Shown: positions 33,897 through 43,987, counted from the stretch's first letter. The stretch: 64,000 nt of DNA from Bacillus sp. B-jedd (GCF_000821085.1 NZ_CCXR01000001.1:2873001-2937000); one strand, 5' to 3'. Numbers and translations are program-made. The notes: generated by a model from the letters alone, not told the origin.

Positions 33897-36308
33897 TTAC
33901 CCTCTCAGGACTGCTCCTGCTTTTTCCTTCAGTGCCGCCAATACCTTTTCATGCACCTTGGTGACTTCCTCATCTGTTAAAGTCCGCTCAGGATCCATAT
34001 ATTTAAGCGAGAAAGCAATCGACTTCTTGCCCTCTTCCATATTGGCCCCTTCATACAAATCAAACACCGCGGCTTCCTTCAACAACGGGCTGCCGGCTTC
34101 AACGATGATAGCACGGAGTGCCCCAGCTGGCGTATCCTTGTCGGCAACAAGGGCGATATCCCGTGTGATGGACGGGAATCTTGGAATCGATTCGTAATGA
34201 AGCGGCTCTGTCCCGGCTTCAAGTAACTCGTTAAGCTTCAATTCAAATACGTATGTGTCTTTCAAATCAAGTTCCTTTTGCCTTGATGGGTGAACTTGCC
34301 CTGCGAAACCGATCCGCTTGCCATCCAAAAGGATCTCCGCAGTCCTGCCCGGATGCATGCCGTCAACCTGTGCCTGGACATAGTCCACCCGCCCGGTGAG
34401 ACCGAGTTTTTCAGTGAGACCCTCTATAATTCCTTTCAGGACATAGAAATCGACCGGCTTCTTCTCGCCTTGCCACGGGTTCGAAACCCAAAGACCTGTT
34501 ATCGCAGCAGCGAGATGCTCTTCCTCGACAGGAAGCTCTTCCCCTTTAGCAAGGAATACAGCCCCGGTTTCATAAACAGCCAGGCTGTCCGCCTGCCTCG
34601 CGCCATTATATTTCAGGACTTCAAGAAGCTGCGGGATGATGCTCAAGCGCAGCTGGCTACGCTCTTCGCTCATCGGCATTGCAAGCTTTATTGGCTCTGC
34701 CTTCTCTAGTGCGTATTGGGAAACCTTTTCTTCGCTTGTCAGGGAATAGGTGACCGCCTGATAAAGTCCGGCTCCTTCCAGGAAGCGGCGGACGACACGG
34801 CGCTTCGCCTGGTATGGCGACAGCTTTCCTGCAGTCTGCTCTCCAGCCGGCAATGTTTTCGGGATGTTATCATAGCCGTACAGACGGGCGACTTCTTCAA
34901 TCAAGTCTTCTTCTATGGTGATGTCCCCGCGTCGGGTCGGCACAGTGACAGTAACGGTCTCCCCGTCAACCGATGTCTCGAATTTAAGCTTCGCAAAAAT
35001 ATCTGTGACTTCGTTAATGGACAAGCTCATGCCAAGGAACGTATTCAGCTTTTCCAACGTAATCGAAACAACTGCCGGCTCAGCCTTCATCGTATCGACC
35101 TCAACCGTTCCTTCAAGCACTTCGCCACCTGCATATTCCGCCATCAAGGCAGCGGCACGTTCACCTGCTTCACGGACGCGGTTCGGATCGACGCCTTTTT
35201 CAAAACGGGCACTCGCTTCACTGCGCAGTCCATGGTCCTTCGATGCTTTCCTGATTGTCCCCCCCGTAAAATAAGCCGCTTCGAGAAGTACAGTAGTGGT
35301 ATCGGAATCAACTTCGGAGTTTGCGCCACCCATGACCCCTGCAATCGCGACTGGTTCTGTTCCATTCGTAATGACAAGGTGGTCCGGCGTAAGCGTTCTT
35401 TTCGCATCATCGAGCGTTACAATGGTTTCGCCTTCTTTTGCACGGCGGACAAGGATTTCCTTAGAGCCTAATTTTTCATAATCGAACGCATGGAGCGGCT
35501 GGCCATACTCCAACAGTATATAGTTTGTAATATCGACAACATTGTTGTGCGGGCGGATGCCCGCTGCCATAAGGCGCGTTTGCATCCAAAGCGGCGATGG
35601 GCCGATTTTGACATTCTTAATCACTTTTGCGGCATACAGAGGATTGTCTTCGTGTGCATCGACCGATATTTTAATATAATCGGAAGCTTTTTCATTTGAT
35701 GCATACAGATGAATGTCAGGGAATTTCACGTCCCTTCCTAAAATCGCCCCGACTTCATATGCAACTCCAAGCATGCTCAGGCAGTCGGCCCTGTTCGGAG
35801 TAAGGCCAAGCTCAAGCACCTTGTCATCCCTGTTCAGCGCTTCAATTGCGTCTTCGCCAGGTGTTACGTTGTCCGGGAATACAAAGATTCCTTCCGCATA
35901 TTCCTTAGGAACGGTTTTCCCTTCCATTCCAAGCTCCTGGAGCGAGCAAATCATCCCATTCGATTCTTCGCCGCGAAGTTTCGCTTTCTTAATTTTGAAA
36001 TTGCCAGGCAAAACAGCGCCGGTTTTCGCAACGGCCACTTTCTGCCCTTTAGCGACGTTCGGAGCCCCGCAAATGATTTGCACCGGCGACTCTTCTCCAA
36101 TATCAACTAGGCATTTGCTTAGTTTGTCGGCATTCGGATGCTGCTCACGCTCGAGCACATGGCCGATGACGACACCTTTGATTCCCTCGTTAAGCGTCTC
36201 GACTCCTTCAACCTCAATCCCGCTTTTCGTGATTTTTTCCGCAAGTTCCTCCGCTGTCACTCCGGATAAATCCACATAATCCTGGAGCCATTTATATGAA
36301 ACAAACAT
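33897..36308 (-). CDS. pheT: Phenylalanyl-tRNA synthetase beta subunit
   Basis: The product has 803 residues. An N-terminal tRNA-binding EMAP-like domain ([20 protein letters not shown]), B3/4 editing domain, B5 domain, catalytic-like core ([20 protein letters not shown]) and C-terminal ferredoxin-fold anticodon-binding domain ([19 protein letters not shown]) are all present. It forms the alpha2-beta2 enzyme with PheS. It follows pheS by 31 bases with GGGAGG upstream, under the pheS T-box. Confidence 0.97.
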   Translation of the reverse strand: MFVSYKWLQDYVDLSGVTAEELAEKITKSGIEVEGVETLNEGIKGVVIGHVLEREQHPNADKLSKCLVDIGEESPVQIICGAPNVAKGQKVAVAKTGAVLPGNFKIKKAKLRGEESNGMICSLQELGMEGKTVPKEYAEGIFVFPDNVTPGEDAIEALNRDDKVLELGLTPNRADCLSMLGVAYEVGAILGRDVKFPDIHLYASNEKASDYIKISVDAHEDNPLYAAKVIKNVKIGPSPLWMQTRLMAAGIRPHNNVVDITNYILLEYGQPLHAFDYEKLGSKEILVRRAKEGETIVTLDDAKRTLTPDHLVITNGTEPVAIAGVMGGANSEVDSDTTTVLLEAAYFTGGTIRKASKDHGLRSEASARFEKGVDPNRVREAGERAAALMAEYAGGEVLEGTVEVDTMKAEPAVVSITLEKLNTFLGMSLSINEVTDIFAKLKFETSVDGETVTVTVPTRRGDITIEEDLIEEVARLYGYDNIPKTLPAGEQTAGKLSPYQAKRRVVRRFLEGAGLYQAVTYSLTSEEKVSQYALEKAEPIKLAMPMSEERSQLRLSIIPQLLEVLKYNGARQADSLAVYETGAVFLAKGEELPVEEEHLAAAITGLWVSNPWQGEKKPVDFYVLKGIIEGLTEKLGLTGRVDYVQAQVDGMHPGRTAEILLDGKRIGFAGQVHPSRQKELDLKDTYVFELKLNELLEAGTEPLHYESIPRFPSITRDIALVADKDTPAGALRAIIVEAGSPLLKEAAVFDLYEGANMEEGKKSIAFSLKYMDPERTLTDEEVTKVHEKVLAALKEKAGAVLRG

Positions 36309-36339
36309 GTTTAAAGCCTCCCACTTTCAAAATTAAGGT

Positions 36340-37377
36340 CTATTCCTGTCTCGAAAACTGTTTCAGGAACCGGATATCATTCGTATAGAAATGGCGGATG
36401 TCATCGATCCCGTATTTCAGCATCGCGATCCTTTCAGGCCCCATTCCAAATGCAAAACCGGTGTATTTTTTCGAATCATAGCCAGCCATTTCAAGGACAT
36501 TCGGGTGGACCATTCCGGCGCCAAGAATTTCGATCCAGCCAGTCCCCTTGCAGACGCTGCAGCCGTTTCCGCCGCAAATTTTGCAAGAAATGTCCATTTC
36601 GACAGATGGCTCTGTGAAAGGGAAGAAGCTAGGGCGCAGCCTGATTTCACGGTCTTCGCCGAACATTTTTTTCGCGAACTCAGCAAGCGTCCCCTTCAGG
36701 TCGCTCATGCGGATGTTCTCACCGACAACGAGCCCTTCGATTTGCATGAACTGGTGGGAATGCGTCGCATCATCATTATCGCGGCGATACACTTTTCCAG
36801 GGCAAATGATCCGGATCGGGCCTTTGCCGCCCTGTTTTTCCATCGTCCTTGCCTGGACCGGCGATGTATGGGTCCGAAGCAGAGTTTCCTCTGTAATATA
36901 GAAGGAATCCTGCATATCGCGTGCTGGATGGCCTTTTGGCAAGTTAAGGGCTTCAAAGTTGTAATAATCTTTTTCTACTTCCGGGCCTTCGGCAATCTCA
37001 TAGCCCATTCCGATGAAAAGATCCTCAATTTCTTCGATGATTTTCGTGAGCGGATGGTGGCTTCCAGCTTTGACAGTCCTTCCAGGCAACGTTACATCGA
37101 TTGTTTCCGAAGCGAGACGCTCATTGACCGCTGCTTCTTCAAGCTCTGTTTGCTTCACGGAAATTTCCGCTTCAATTGCCTGTCGCACTTCATTGACAAG
37201 TGCGCCCATTTTCGGGCGTTCTTCTGCGGACAACTTGCCCATTCCACGCAAAACCTCCGTGATTGGCCCCTTTTTGCCAAGATAGGCGACACGGACATCA
37301 TTCAATTCTTTCAGGCTCCCAGCCTGGCCCACTTTTTCAAGGGCTTCTTTTTGCAATTCAGTCAATCTTTCCTGCAT
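36340..37377 (-). CDS. pheS: Phenylalanyl-tRNA synthetase alpha subunit
   Basis: The product has 345 residues. It has an N-terminal coiled coil ([20 protein letters not shown]) and class II motifs: [75 protein letters not shown] zinc-like cluster [17 protein letters not shown] is present. GGAGG before the ATG at 37377; the open frame to 37515 runs through the T-box and is not coding. Confidence 0.97.
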   Translation of the reverse strand: MQERLTELQKEALEKVGQAGSLKELNDVRVAYLGKKGPITEVLRGMGKLSAEERPKMGALVNEVRQAIEAEISVKQTELEEAAVNERLASETIDVTLPGRTVKAGSHHPLTKIIEEIEDLFIGMGYEIAEGPEVEKDYYNFEALNLPKGHPARDMQDSFYITEETLLRTHTSPVQARTMEKQGGKGPIRIICPGKVYRRDNDDATHSHQFMQIEGLVVGENIRMSDLKGTLAEFAKKMFGEDREIRLRPSFFPFTEPSVEMDISCKICGGNGCSVCKGTGWIEILGAGMVHPNVLEMAGYDSKKYTGFAFGMGPERIAMLKYGIDDIRHFYTNDIRFLKQFSRQE

Positions 37378-37434
37378 GGGATGTATCCTCCTTTTAAAGT
37401 TCCGGATGTTCCGGTACACATGGCTGGACTGGCA

Positions 37435-37730
37435 AATATGCTCTTTTCCATATAAAAAAGCCCCATCCCAAATAAGGGACGAGGCTTGTGTTCGCGGTAC
37501 CACCCTTGTAAACACGCATGTTTCCTTCCATTCGTGTTCGCTTCATTGAGATAACGGCTTCTGCCGGCGCACCTTTACATCCGTTTCAAAGCGAATGGTC
37601 CCGGTGCCAACTCAGGAGGTGAACTTCGCCTGCTTCCGCCTTAAAAGTGCTTTCAGTCCAGGGCACTTTCTCCCTAACAAGGCTTTGGCCAGGTTACTTT
37701 TCTCCGTCATTGTTTTTCATGTATGAATTT
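37435..37730 (-). promoter_or_regulatory. T-box riboswitch of pheST
   Basis: The minus strand carries the T-box sequence AAGGGTGGTACCGCG (37507-37493) followed by the terminator GCCTCGTCCC/GGGATGGGGC with six T (37487-37453). A likely specifier TTC (37623-37621) is followed by ACC, fitting tRNA-Phe. Uncharged tRNA-Phe should stabilise the antiterminator and induce pheST. Confidence 0.93.
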
Positions 37731-37737
37731 AGTAGCT

Positions 37738-37766
37738 ATTATAGCTTATTTTTCCGGCTGTTTCAA
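37738..37766 (-). promoter_or_regulatory. pheST promoter
   Basis: TTGAAA (37766-37761), 17-base spacer, TATAAT (37743-37738), directly upstream of the T-box. Confidence 0.88.
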
Positions 37767-37822
37767 ACCTAAGTGGAAACATTTATCGAAATCATGCTCA
37801 GTCGCCTCGCAACCTGCCATAC

Positions 37823-38593
37823 TTATTGCTGGCCGCTTCCTGACCGCAAATGGTATAAAAGCACTCCAGCTGCAATCGCGACATTCAGTGATTCGCTTTT
37901 TCCGTAAATAGGCACATAAAGGTTTTCAGACGTTTTTGCCAAAAGCTCCTTCGAAACGCCGCTTCCTTCATTCCCGACAATGAGCGCGAAGTGTCCCGCG
38001 GGAGAAATTTCCCGATAGTCTCTGGCTCCTTCCAGGGCAGTTCCGTAAACAGGTACCCCTTTTTCCATCAGCCCTGGAATCCATTCGCCCAAATCCGCCG
38101 CAACGACCGGCAAATGAAAATGGCTCCCCTGCGCCGAACGGAGCACTTTCGGATTATAAATATCGACACTGCCCGTCCCGGCAATAACTGCGTCTATTCC
38201 AGCCGCATCCGCAGTCCTGATCATCGTTCCGAGATTTCCCGGGTCTTGCACGGCATCGAGCAGCAAAAATGTTCTTGCCCCCTCAAGCGCCATTTGATCG
38301 GAACTTTGCCGGCAAACCGCCAAGATGCCTTGTGGCGTTTCTGTCTCGGACAGGGTTTTGAAAATATCCTTCGGCACGGCCGTAATCGGAATGTCCTTAT
38401 AGTCAAGTCGGTGAGGAATATCGGTTCCTTCTGCAATGACAATTTCCGAGACTGCCCCCTCACTTTTTAATGCTTCCTCGACAAGATGGAAGCCTTCCGC
38501 AATAAAGAGGCCAGTGCGCTCACGTTCCTTCTTCATCGCAAGCTTCTTCCACTGCTTTACTTGAGGGTTCTGTGCTGACTGAATAAACTTCAT
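37823..38593 (-). CDS. ysgA: SpoU/TrmH-family RNA 2'-O-methyltransferase (YsgA)
   Basis: The product has 256 residues. An N-terminal substrate-binding domain (FIAEGFHLVEEALKS) precedes the SPOUT knot with LLLDAVQDPGNLGTMIRTAD, ALIVGNEGSGVSKELL and the C-terminal PIYGKSESLNVAIAAGVLLY, the three TrmH motifs. It methylates ribose in rRNA or tRNA; the target base is not clear. The start at 38593 follows a GGGGCGG; the frame opens at 38617. Position beside pheS is conserved. Confidence 0.9.
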   Translation of the reverse strand: MKFIQSAQNPQVKQWKKLAMKKERERTGLFIAEGFHLVEEALKSEGAVSEIVIAEGTDIPHRLDYKDIPITAVPKDIFKTLSETETPQGILAVCRQSSDQMALEGARTFLLLDAVQDPGNLGTMIRTADAAGIDAVIAGTGSVDIYNPKVLRSAQGSHFHLPVVAADLGEWIPGLMEKGVPVYGTALEGARDYREISPAGHFALIVGNEGSGVSKELLAKTSENLYVPIYGKSESLNVAIAAGVLLYHLRSGSGQQ

Positions 38594-38711
38594 TGCAGCC
38601 GCCCCTTTCTGATTCACTGATTTTTCTATTATAGCTTAAGAGCTGTACATATTAAAACCTCGAATAGAAAAAGATAGTAGTGAATGAACTTGAAAAAAGG
38701 AGGAAAAATTC

Positions 38712-38921
38712 ATGGATTTGAATCTGCGTGCGGCTGTTATCCATAACATCGCCGACAATACCCAGCAGGAACTTGAGGACACAATTGTCGACGCCATCCA
38801 GAATGGCGAAGAAAAAATGCTTCCGGGACTAGGCGTCTTGTTTGAAATCATCTGGAATAATTCTTCGGAAAACGAGAAAAAAGAAATGCTCCAAGCCCTT
38901 GAAGGCGGGCTGAAAAAATAG
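38712..38921 (+). CDS. sspI: Small acid-soluble spore protein I
   Basis: The product has 69 residues. It closely matches SspI ([44 protein letters not shown]). This minor spore protein is made in the forespore under sigma-G. GGAGG lies eight bases before the ATG. I did not find a convincing sigma-G promoter. Plus strand, divergent from ysgA, as in B. subtilis. Confidence 0.95.
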   Translation: MDLNLRAAVIHNIADNTQQELEDTIVDAIQNGEEKMLPGLGVLFEIIWNNSSENEKKEMLQALEGGLKK

Positions 38922-38945
38922 CTTCCTTCTTCATAGATTTGCAAA

Positions 38946-38977
38946 AAAGCTCCCCGTGACCATTGGTCCGGGGAGCT
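38946..38977. terminator. Terminator between sspI and ysdC
   Basis: AAGCTCCCCG and CGGGGAGCTT form a 10-bp stem; the T-run (six T) faces the minus strand, so it mainly ends ysdC. Confidence 0.88.
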
Positions 38978-38983
38978 TCATTA

Positions 38984-40069
38984 TTAACCTAACTTAATTT
39001 TCTCAACTGCTTCCGAATCAAGACGCTTAATGACCTCAACAATCAGCTTGACCGTGTTTTCGTAATCATCGCGGTGAAGCATAGCCGCATGCGAATGGAT
39101 ATAGCGGGTCGCAATCGTGATGGCAAGTGCCGGGACGCCATTATGGGATAAATGAATCGCACCTGCATCAGTTCCGCCGCCTGGTACTGTATCAAATTGA
39201 TAAGGGATGTTCAACTCATCCGCGGTATCGGTGACGAAATCGCGCAGTCCTTTGTGGGAGACCATGGATGCATCATAAAGGATGATTTGCGGCCCGTTAC
39301 CCATTTTGCCAAGAGCTTCCTTCTCCGTTACACCAGGAGTATCGCCAGCAATACCGACATCGACGCCAAAACCGATATCTGGCTCAATTTTGGCTGCGGC
39401 AGTCCTTGCCCCGCGGAGACCCACTTCTTCCTGGATCGTACCGACGCCATAAACGACGTTCGGATGTTCAGCATCTTTCAACTGCTTCAGGACATCGATT
39501 GCGATGGCGCAGCCAATTCGGTTGTCCCACGCTTTCGCAAGCAGCATTTTCTCGTTTTTCATGACTGTGAATTCGAAATAAGGAACGATCATGTCGCCGG
39601 GGCGCACTCCCCATTCCTTTGCTTCGTCCCTGTTTGAAGCGCCGATGTCAATGAACATATCCTTGATTTCGACCGGTTTCTTCCTGGCTTCTGCAGTCAG
39701 TATGTGCGGAGGCTTCGAACCAATAACCCCAGTTACATCACCTTTACGAGTGACGACGGTAACGCGCTGGGCAAGCATGACCTGATTCCACCAGCCGCCG
39801 ACAGGCTGAAAACGGATAAAACCTTTTTCATCAATTTGCGTGACCATGAAGCCTACCTCGTCAAGATGGCCGGCCACCATGATTTTCGGTCCGCCTTCCT
39901 TGCCTGTTTTCTTGGCAATCAGGCTGCCGAGTCCGTCAGTGGACACTTCATCGGCATAAGGTGCTATGTATTCTTTCATTACTTCGCGGACTTCCCGCTC
40001 ATTTCCAGGAATTCCTTTTGCATCTGTCAAGGCTTTCAGCATTTGCAATGTTTCATCAAGTTGTGCCAT
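38984..40069 (-). CDS. ysdC: M42-family glutamyl aminopeptidase/endoglucanase-like (YsdC)
   Basis: The product has 361 residues. Metal ligands of the M42 family are in [41 protein letters not shown] and a late [12 protein letters not shown]. It is a dinuclear zinc/cobalt aminopeptidase forming dodecameric shells in relatives; the in vivo substrate is unknown. GGGAG eight bases before the ATG at 40069; the frame opens at 40108. Same position as ysdC in B. subtilis. Confidence 0.93.
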   Translation of the reverse strand: MAQLDETLQMLKALTDAKGIPGNEREVREVMKEYIAPYADEVSTDGLGSLIAKKTGKEGGPKIMVAGHLDEVGFMVTQIDEKGFIRFQPVGGWWNQVMLAQRVTVVTRKGDVTGVIGSKPPHILTAEARKKPVEIKDMFIDIGASNRDEAKEWGVRPGDMIVPYFEFTVMKNEKMLLAKAWDNRIGCAIAIDVLKQLKDAEHPNVVYGVGTIQEEVGLRGARTAAAKIEPDIGFGVDVGIAGDTPGVTEKEALGKMGNGPQIILYDASMVSHKGLRDFVTDTADELNIPYQFDTVPGGGTDAGAIHLSHNGVPALAITIATRYIHSHAAMLHRDDYENTVKLIVEVIKRLDSEAVEKIKLG

Positions 40070-40145
40070 TCGAAAGACTCCCTTTTTATAGTATTTACCC
40101 GCAGTCAATTATACAAAAAGATGGAGCTTTTGTAAAAATATTCTG

Positions 40146-40631
40146 CTAATAGTTGTTCTGCTGCCTCTCATAATTTACTTCATTTTTTCTGAAGTATGCT
40201 TGTTCGATATCTGCTTCCGTAAATCCAAGCTTGCTTCCGAGCTCTAAATACGATTGGAACACCTCGTAATAATCTGCTTCCGAGCGGCTTTTACGGAAGG
40301 CGGCAATAGAACTGAAGACGTCGAGGAATTGGCCGGTAACCGTTGCTTCTGTTTCCTTAACAGGCTGCAAGCGAGGGATGAACCCACATTCAATGCCAAG
40401 CGACAGGACAAAATGGATGCCATCCACATATTCCTCCAGGATAATTTCCCGTTCGGATGACGGCTTTTGACTCCAAAATTTAAAACAGCGGGTTTCATTT
40501 GCCAATTCGCCCGCCTCAACAAGCAAGGCGAGTATTTTCTTGTCAATAAGATCATCCTGCTCAAGCCCATGCTTCCGTTCAATATGGGTGTCGAGCGACA
40601 TTTGCATTTCTGTTAACTTTTCAATATTCAT
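40146..40631 (-). CDS. Dimeric all-alpha dUTPase
   Basis: The product has 161 residues. The all-alpha NTP pyrophosphatase metal motifs are visible: LLVEAGELANETRCFKFW (ExxxE) and ILEEYVDGIHFVLSLGIE (ExxxD). Length and pattern fit the dUTPase_2 family that converts dUTP to dUMP. It has no counterpart at this place in B. subtilis, where such genes are in the SP-beta prophage, but it is common here in other Bacillaceae. Divergent from ysdB. Confidence 0.85.
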   Translation of the reverse strand: MNIEKLTEMQMSLDTHIERKHGLEQDDLIDKKILALLVEAGELANETRCFKFWSQKPSSEREIILEEYVDGIHFVLSLGIECGFIPRLQPVKETEATVTGQFLDVFSSIAAFRKSRSEADYYEVFQSYLELGSKLGFTEADIEQAYFRKNEVNYERQQNNY

Positions 40632-40658
40632 AAGCTGCCTCCCTATATTGCAAATATA

Positions 40659-40686
40659 TGGAACCTTTTTCCCTAAGTGTCGTATA
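40659..40686 (+). promoter_or_regulatory. Candidate sigma-W promoter of ysdB
   Basis: TGGAAC (40659-40664), exactly 16 bases, CGTATA (40681-40686), against the sigma-W consensus TGAAAC-N16-CGTA. ysdB of B. subtilis belongs to the sigma-W regulon. Confidence 0.75.
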
Positions 40687-40765
40687 TAGAAAGAAGGGCC
40701 GGGTTACTTTCTCCTGGCCGCTGATCATTCGGCAAAAGTGGAGCCGTTGCCTGGAGGCCGTTATC

Positions 40766-41176
40766 ATGATTGAATTGTTGCGTCTCATCGGAATTATTTT
40801 GGCCGGATTTTTCATTTATAAGATCGGGAAATATTATTTTAGCATCCCCAGAAAACTGGAGGCTGCCAGGATCCAGGGGCGCTTCCTGCTTCTGGATGAT
40901 CCGAATGTCCCGAGAAAAAATTTCCTCCTGACCTTTAAAGGAGCAGTGTTCGAAGGCGAAAAATACTTGGGCCTGACAGATGACTCATTCGCCGTCATTT
41001 CCATCTCGATTTGGCTGAAGGATATTCCCCGCCCCGAAGAACTGTCCCGGAAAGATTTTATCTTTATCCAGAACGAACTGCTGAAATCCTATCCAAAGGC
41101 TGACATTGAATGGGCAGGAACGGCAAAAGGTGTTCTGCTGCAAGAGGTCTCCACTAGAAAATTACCCGGTACATAA
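40766..41176 (+). CDS. ysdB: YsdB family sigma-W-dependent protein
   Basis: The product has 136 residues. One N-terminal membrane helix (IELLRLIGIILAGFFIYKIG) precedes a soluble domain (GRFLLLDDPNVPRKNFLLTF, GAVFEGEKYLG). Family function is unknown; in B. subtilis the gene is induced by envelope stress through sigma-W, and a matching promoter lies 80 bases upstream. GGAGG eight bases before the ATG at 40766 fixes the start; the frame opens at 40658. Its 3' end overlaps that of ysdA on the other strand by 23 bases. Confidence 0.85.
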   Translation: MIELLRLIGIILAGFFIYKIGKYYFSIPRKLEAARIQGRFLLLDDPNVPRKNFLLTFKGAVFEGEKYLGLTDDSFAVISISIWLKDIPRPEELSRKDFIFIQNELLKSYPKADIEWAGTAKGVLLQEVSTRKLPGT

Positions 41177-41420
41177 AGAGGCCAATCTCAATGACTGCGA
41201 GCAGCGGCATCCCTGCCTTAAACGCTGTATGCTTAGTTTTATGGCGGAAAGCATTCATGCCAAGCAACGCTCCTGGAGCTCCACCCAGGAATGCGGACAG
41301 CCATAGAGATCTTTCGCTGATTCTGTAAACTTGTTTCCTGGCCCGTTTTTTATCGATTCCCATCAGTGTAAACGCGTAGATATTTATTAACGCCAAATAT
41401 GTATACAGAAACAGCTCCAT
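41154..41420 (-). CDS. ysdA: DUF1294 membrane protein (YsdA)
   Basis: The product has 88 residues. It has two or three membrane segments and the DUF1294 core (LMGIDKKRARKQVYRISERS, LGGAPGALLGMNAFRHKTKH, TAFKAGMPLL). The role is unknown. GGGGGAG precedes the ATG at 41420. It lies downstream of rplT as in B. subtilis, separated by a terminator. Confidence 0.88.
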   Translation of the reverse strand: MELFLYTYLALINIYAFTLMGIDKKRARKQVYRISERSLWLSAFLGGAPGALLGMNAFRHKTKHTAFKAGMPLLAVIEIGLFMYRVIF

Positions 41421-41446
41421 TCCTTCTCCCCCTTGGACAAATAGCA

Positions 41447-41481
41447 GAAAAGCCATTCCCGCAATCGGGAAATGGCTTTTT
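41447..41481 (-). terminator. Terminator after rplT
   Basis: AGCCATTTCCC pairs with GGGAATGGCT around GATTGC, then TTTTCT on the minus strand. Confidence 0.8.
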
Positions 41482-41489
41482 TATCTTAA

Positions 41490-41849
41490 TTATTGGTTAA
41501 GCTGTTGCTTTGCTGCGTCTGCAAGTTGCGCGAAGCCTTGAGCATCGCTAACTGCAAGCTCGGCAAGCATTTTGCGGTTTACTTCGATGCCGGCAAGCTT
41601 AAGGCCGTGCATTAAACGGCTGTAAGATAGGCCGTTGATGCGGGCAGCCGCATTGATACGGGTAATCCATAGCTTACGGAAGTCGCGCTTTTTCTGGCGA
41701 CGGTCACGGTATGCATATTGCAGTGACTTCATGACCTGCTGATTGGCAACTTTGTATAATGTATGTTTTGAACCGAAATAACCTTTTGCTAATTTAAGAA
41801 CTTTTTTACGACGCTTGCGCGTAACAGTACCGCCTTTTACACGTGGCAT
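41490..41849 (-). CDS. rplT: 50S ribosomal protein L20
   Basis: The product has 119 residues. Canonical L20: [58 protein letters not shown]. It nucleates 23S rRNA folding and represses its own operon by binding the infC leader. Last gene of infC-rpmI-rplT. Confidence 0.98.
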   Translation of the reverse strand: MPRVKGGTVTRKRRKKVLKLAKGYFGSKHTLYKVANQQVMKSLQYAYRDRRQKKRDFRKLWITRINAAARINGLSYSRLMHGLKLAGIEVNRKMLAELAVSDAQGFAQLADAAKQQLNQ

Positions 41850-41879
41850 GTTATTTCCCTCCTATTGGATCGATCGAGA

Positions 41880-42080
41880 TTACTTAAGATTGTCAAGCAA
41901 TTGACGGATGCGTTTGAAATCACCTTTGGAAACAAGTGCGGATTTGCGAAGCTTTCGCTTTGCTTTCGTAGACTTGTTCGCGAACAAGTGGCTTGTATAA
42001 GCGTGGTCACGCTTCAGCTGACCAGAACCGGTTTTTTTGAAACGCTTGGCAGCGCCGCGGTGAGTTTTCATTTTTGGCAT
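41880..42080 (-). CDS. rpmI: 50S ribosomal protein L35
   Basis: The product has 66 residues and is highly basic, with the L35 signature ([20 protein letters not shown]). It lies 16 bases after infC and 30 bases before rplT in the conserved operon. Confidence 0.98.
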   Translation of the reverse strand: MPKMKTHRGAAKRFKKTGSGQLKRDHAYTSHLFANKSTKAKRKLRKSALVSKGDFKRIRQLLDNLK

Positions 42081-42096
42081 TGGGATATCCTCCTTG

Positions 42097-42612
42097 TTAC
42101 TTGTCGTTTTTAGGTGCTAATACCAGGAACATGCTCCGGCCGTCCATCCTTGGATGGGACTCAATCGTAGCAACTTCCTTGCACGCTTCGGAAAAACGGT
42201 CCAAAACACGCTGGCCGATTTCCTTATGGGTGATTGCACGCCCTTTAAAGCGGATTGATGCTTTAACCTTATCGCCTTTTTCAAGGAACTTAATCGCATT
42301 GCGAAGTTTTGTGTTAAAGTCATGCTCATCAATGGTCGGGCTGAGGCGTACTTCTTTGGTTGTAATGATTTTCTGGTTCTTGCGCGCCTCTTTATCCTTC
42401 TTTTGCTGCTCGAACTTGAATTTTCCGTAGTCCATGATCCGGGCTACCGGAGGCTTTGCGTTTGGTGCGACCAGCACCAAATCAAGATTTACACGGCCGG
42501 CAATTTCAAGCGCCTCAAATTTCGTTTTAATTCCGAGCTGCTCGCCGTTTTGGTCAATCAAGCGGACTTCACGGGCGCGAATACCTTCGTTCAACAACAT
42601 GTCTTTGCTAAT
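42097..42612 (-). CDS. infC: Translation initiation factor IF-3 (ATT start)
   Basis: The product has 171 residues. N-domain ([20 protein letters not shown]), linker and C-domain ([40 protein letters not shown]) are complete. It prevents subunit joining and proofreads start codons. GGAGG stands nine bases before an ATT at 42612 ([10 protein letters not shown] follows), and no ATG/GTG/TTG fits as well; IF-3 genes use rare ATT/ATA starts for autogenous control. The frame upstream to 42723 is noncoding leader. Confidence 0.95.
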   Translation of the reverse strand: MSKDMLLNEGIRAREVRLIDQNGEQLGIKTKFEALEIAGRVNLDLVLVAPNAKPPVARIMDYGKFKFEQQKKDKEARKNQKIITTKEVRLSPTIDEHDFNTKLRNAIKFLEKGDKVKASIRFKGRAITHKEIGQRVLDRFSEACKEVATIESHPRMDGRSMFLVLAPKNDK

Positions 42613-42692
42613 AGTTAGCCACCTCCATGGTTTAATAACGAATACGTTGTCCGGGACAACCACCTTGCTTGCCGGCCGGACAGGTTTTTTAC

Positions 42693-42724
42693 AATAAAAA
42701 AGTGCGGGTGCATACACCCACACT
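42693..42724 (-). terminator. Leader terminator upstream of infC
   Basis: AGTGTGGGTG and CACCCGCACT pair around TATG and are followed by TTTTTTATT on the minus strand; the terminator half of the L20 attenuator. Confidence 0.88.
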
Positions 42725-42840
42725 TACGTACATAAAAAAGGTTCAAGACAAACCATTTACGTAAAACCTGTCAACAGCAGACCGCGTCAACCAGGTGAGA
42801 AGCGGGTGCTTCTTCTTCCCTATCGATTCGTATTCAATTA
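42725..42840 (-). promoter_or_regulatory. Ribosomal protein L20 leader
   Basis: Between the promoter and the attenuator, the RNA contains GAAGCACCCGCTTCTCACC, TTGACGCGG and TGTTGACAGG, in the order seen in Bacillus L20 leaders, which mimic the 23S binding site of L20. L20 binding should promote termination and repress infC-rpmI-rplT. Confidence 0.82.
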
Positions 42841-42849
42841 CACTCAGTA

Positions 42850-42879
42850 ACTATAACATACACCATCATAAGGTGTCAA
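42850..42879 (-). promoter_or_regulatory. Promoter of infC-rpmI-rplT
   Basis: TTGACA (42879-42874), 18-base spacer, TATAGT (42855-42850). Confidence 0.85.
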
Positions 42880-43002
42880 ACATGCTGTATTTAATGGCAA
42901 CGATAATCAGTTTATCAGAGTCTCCCGCAATTATCAATACTCTTTTTGCAAAAATGGTCGAATTCTTTTTCCAAAAAATGTTCTATCTTCCAAACATCCC
43001 GT

Positions 43003-43028
43003 GTTTTCTTCCTTTCTAAAGGGGGAAA
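43003..43028 (+). promoter_or_regulatory. Candidate sigma-B promoter of ysnF
   Basis: GTTTTC (43003-43008), 14 bases, GGGAAA (43023-43028), close to the general-stress consensus GTTTAA-N14-GGGWAW and 58 bases before the start of a stress-family gene. Confidence 0.6.
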
Positions 43029-43085
43029 AGCCTTCATACGTCCGTTAGAAAGGACGATTAAAATGATTCCAGGAGGCCGATGAAC

Positions 43086-43946
43086 ATGGGTAAAAGAGTA
43101 GTTGGTGTATATAATACAGAAGAAGAATTGATTGAAGCCATTGAACGTTATCAAAACGAAGGTAATACACTAAGCAATTTATCCGTTTACGGAAATACCG
43201 GCGGAACAATGTCCCGACTCGGGAATTTAACAGGCGTGACGGAAGAAACTCTTCCTGAAGAAAGAACAACAAAGAATCGAGGGTTTTTCGAGAGCATTGC
43301 CTCGGCGTTTGAAGGATCCGACAACACGGGTGAATCTTCCTATTACGATAACCTCGTCGGCATGGGACTTGGAGATAGTGAAGCACGGGAATATGCAGGG
43401 GATCTGGAATCAGGCAGGATTATCCTGTTTGAAGATACAGCGGGAGCAACCGGAACTTATGGATACAGCGGAGCATCAATTTCAAATACAAACAATAATT
43501 TAGATACGGATACTCGCGCAGGCCTGTCAGGCCAGACACTGGATACTGATGATGAGCGTACATTGGAATTGCGTGAAGAAGAGCTTAATGTGAACAAGGA
43601 ACGTGTCCAGACAGGGGAAGTTGAAATCCATAAGGACGTCGTTGAAGAACAGAAGACGATTGATGTTCCAGTTTCCCGCCAGGAGGTTTATGTTGACCGC
43701 CGTCCGGTTGACGGAGTAAGAGCTGACGCAGGAACAATCGGGGATGATGAAACAATTAGGGTGCCAATTGTCGAGGAGAAAGTGGAAGTAACGAAGAAAC
43801 CAGTAGTCAATGAAGAACTGGTCATTGGCAAAAAAGAAGTACAGTCAACCGAGCAGGTTGTCGAAAATGTAAAGCGTGAGGAAGCGCATATCGAATCTGA
43901 CGGTGACGTTGACATTGATGATGATAAGCGTAATGACAGATTCTAA
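43086..43946 (+). CDS. YsnF/AvaK-type stress protein (DUF2382)
   Basis: The product has 286 residues. The N-terminal about 110 residues are a general-stress 17M-like domain (GVYNTEEELIEAIERYQNEG, later GLGDSEAREYAGDLESGRIILF); a low-complexity Asn/Thr/Gly linker follows; the C-terminal about 120 residues are DUF2382 with repeats such as EIHKDVVEEQKTIDVPVSRQ and VRVPIVEEKVEV-like strands. Such proteins are sigma-B-controlled in relatives, and a candidate sigma-B promoter is present. The ATG at 43086 has GGAGG at nine bases and is preferred to 43080. It occupies the infC-thrS interval. Confidence 0.85.
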   Translation: MGKRVVGVYNTEEELIEAIERYQNEGNTLSNLSVYGNTGGTMSRLGNLTGVTEETLPEERTTKNRGFFESIASAFEGSDNTGESSYYDNLVGMGLGDSEAREYAGDLESGRIILFEDTAGATGTYGYSGASISNTNNNLDTDTRAGLSGQTLDTDDERTLELREEELNVNKERVQTGEVEIHKDVVEEQKTIDVPVSRQEVYVDRRPVDGVRADAGTIGDDETIRVPIVEEKVEVTKKPVVNEELVIGKKEVQSTEQVVENVKREEAHIESDGDVDIDDDKRNDRF

Positions 43947-43950
43947 TCTA

Positions 43951-43984
43951 AAAAGCTGCCGGAACAGTATCCGGCAGCTTTTTC
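43951..43984. terminator. Bidirectional terminator between ysnF and thrS
   Basis: AAAAGCTGCCGG pairs with CCGGCAGCTTTT around AACAGTAT... loop, with T-run toward plus and A/T ends toward minus. Confidence 0.88.
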
Positions 43985-43987
43985 TTG

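Noticed and set aside
34716..35471. 251-codon plus-strand frame opposite pheT
   Set aside because: Shadow of pheT; Cys- and Arg-rich composition typical of antisense translation.
36391..37455. 354-codon plus-strand frame opposite pheS
   Set aside because: It is antisense to a fully conserved synthetase gene, has no ribosome site, and its composition is that of a shadow frame.
37378..37515. N-terminal extension of pheS
   Set aside because: It reads through the T-box antiterminator and terminator, which are noncoding; family start is 37377.
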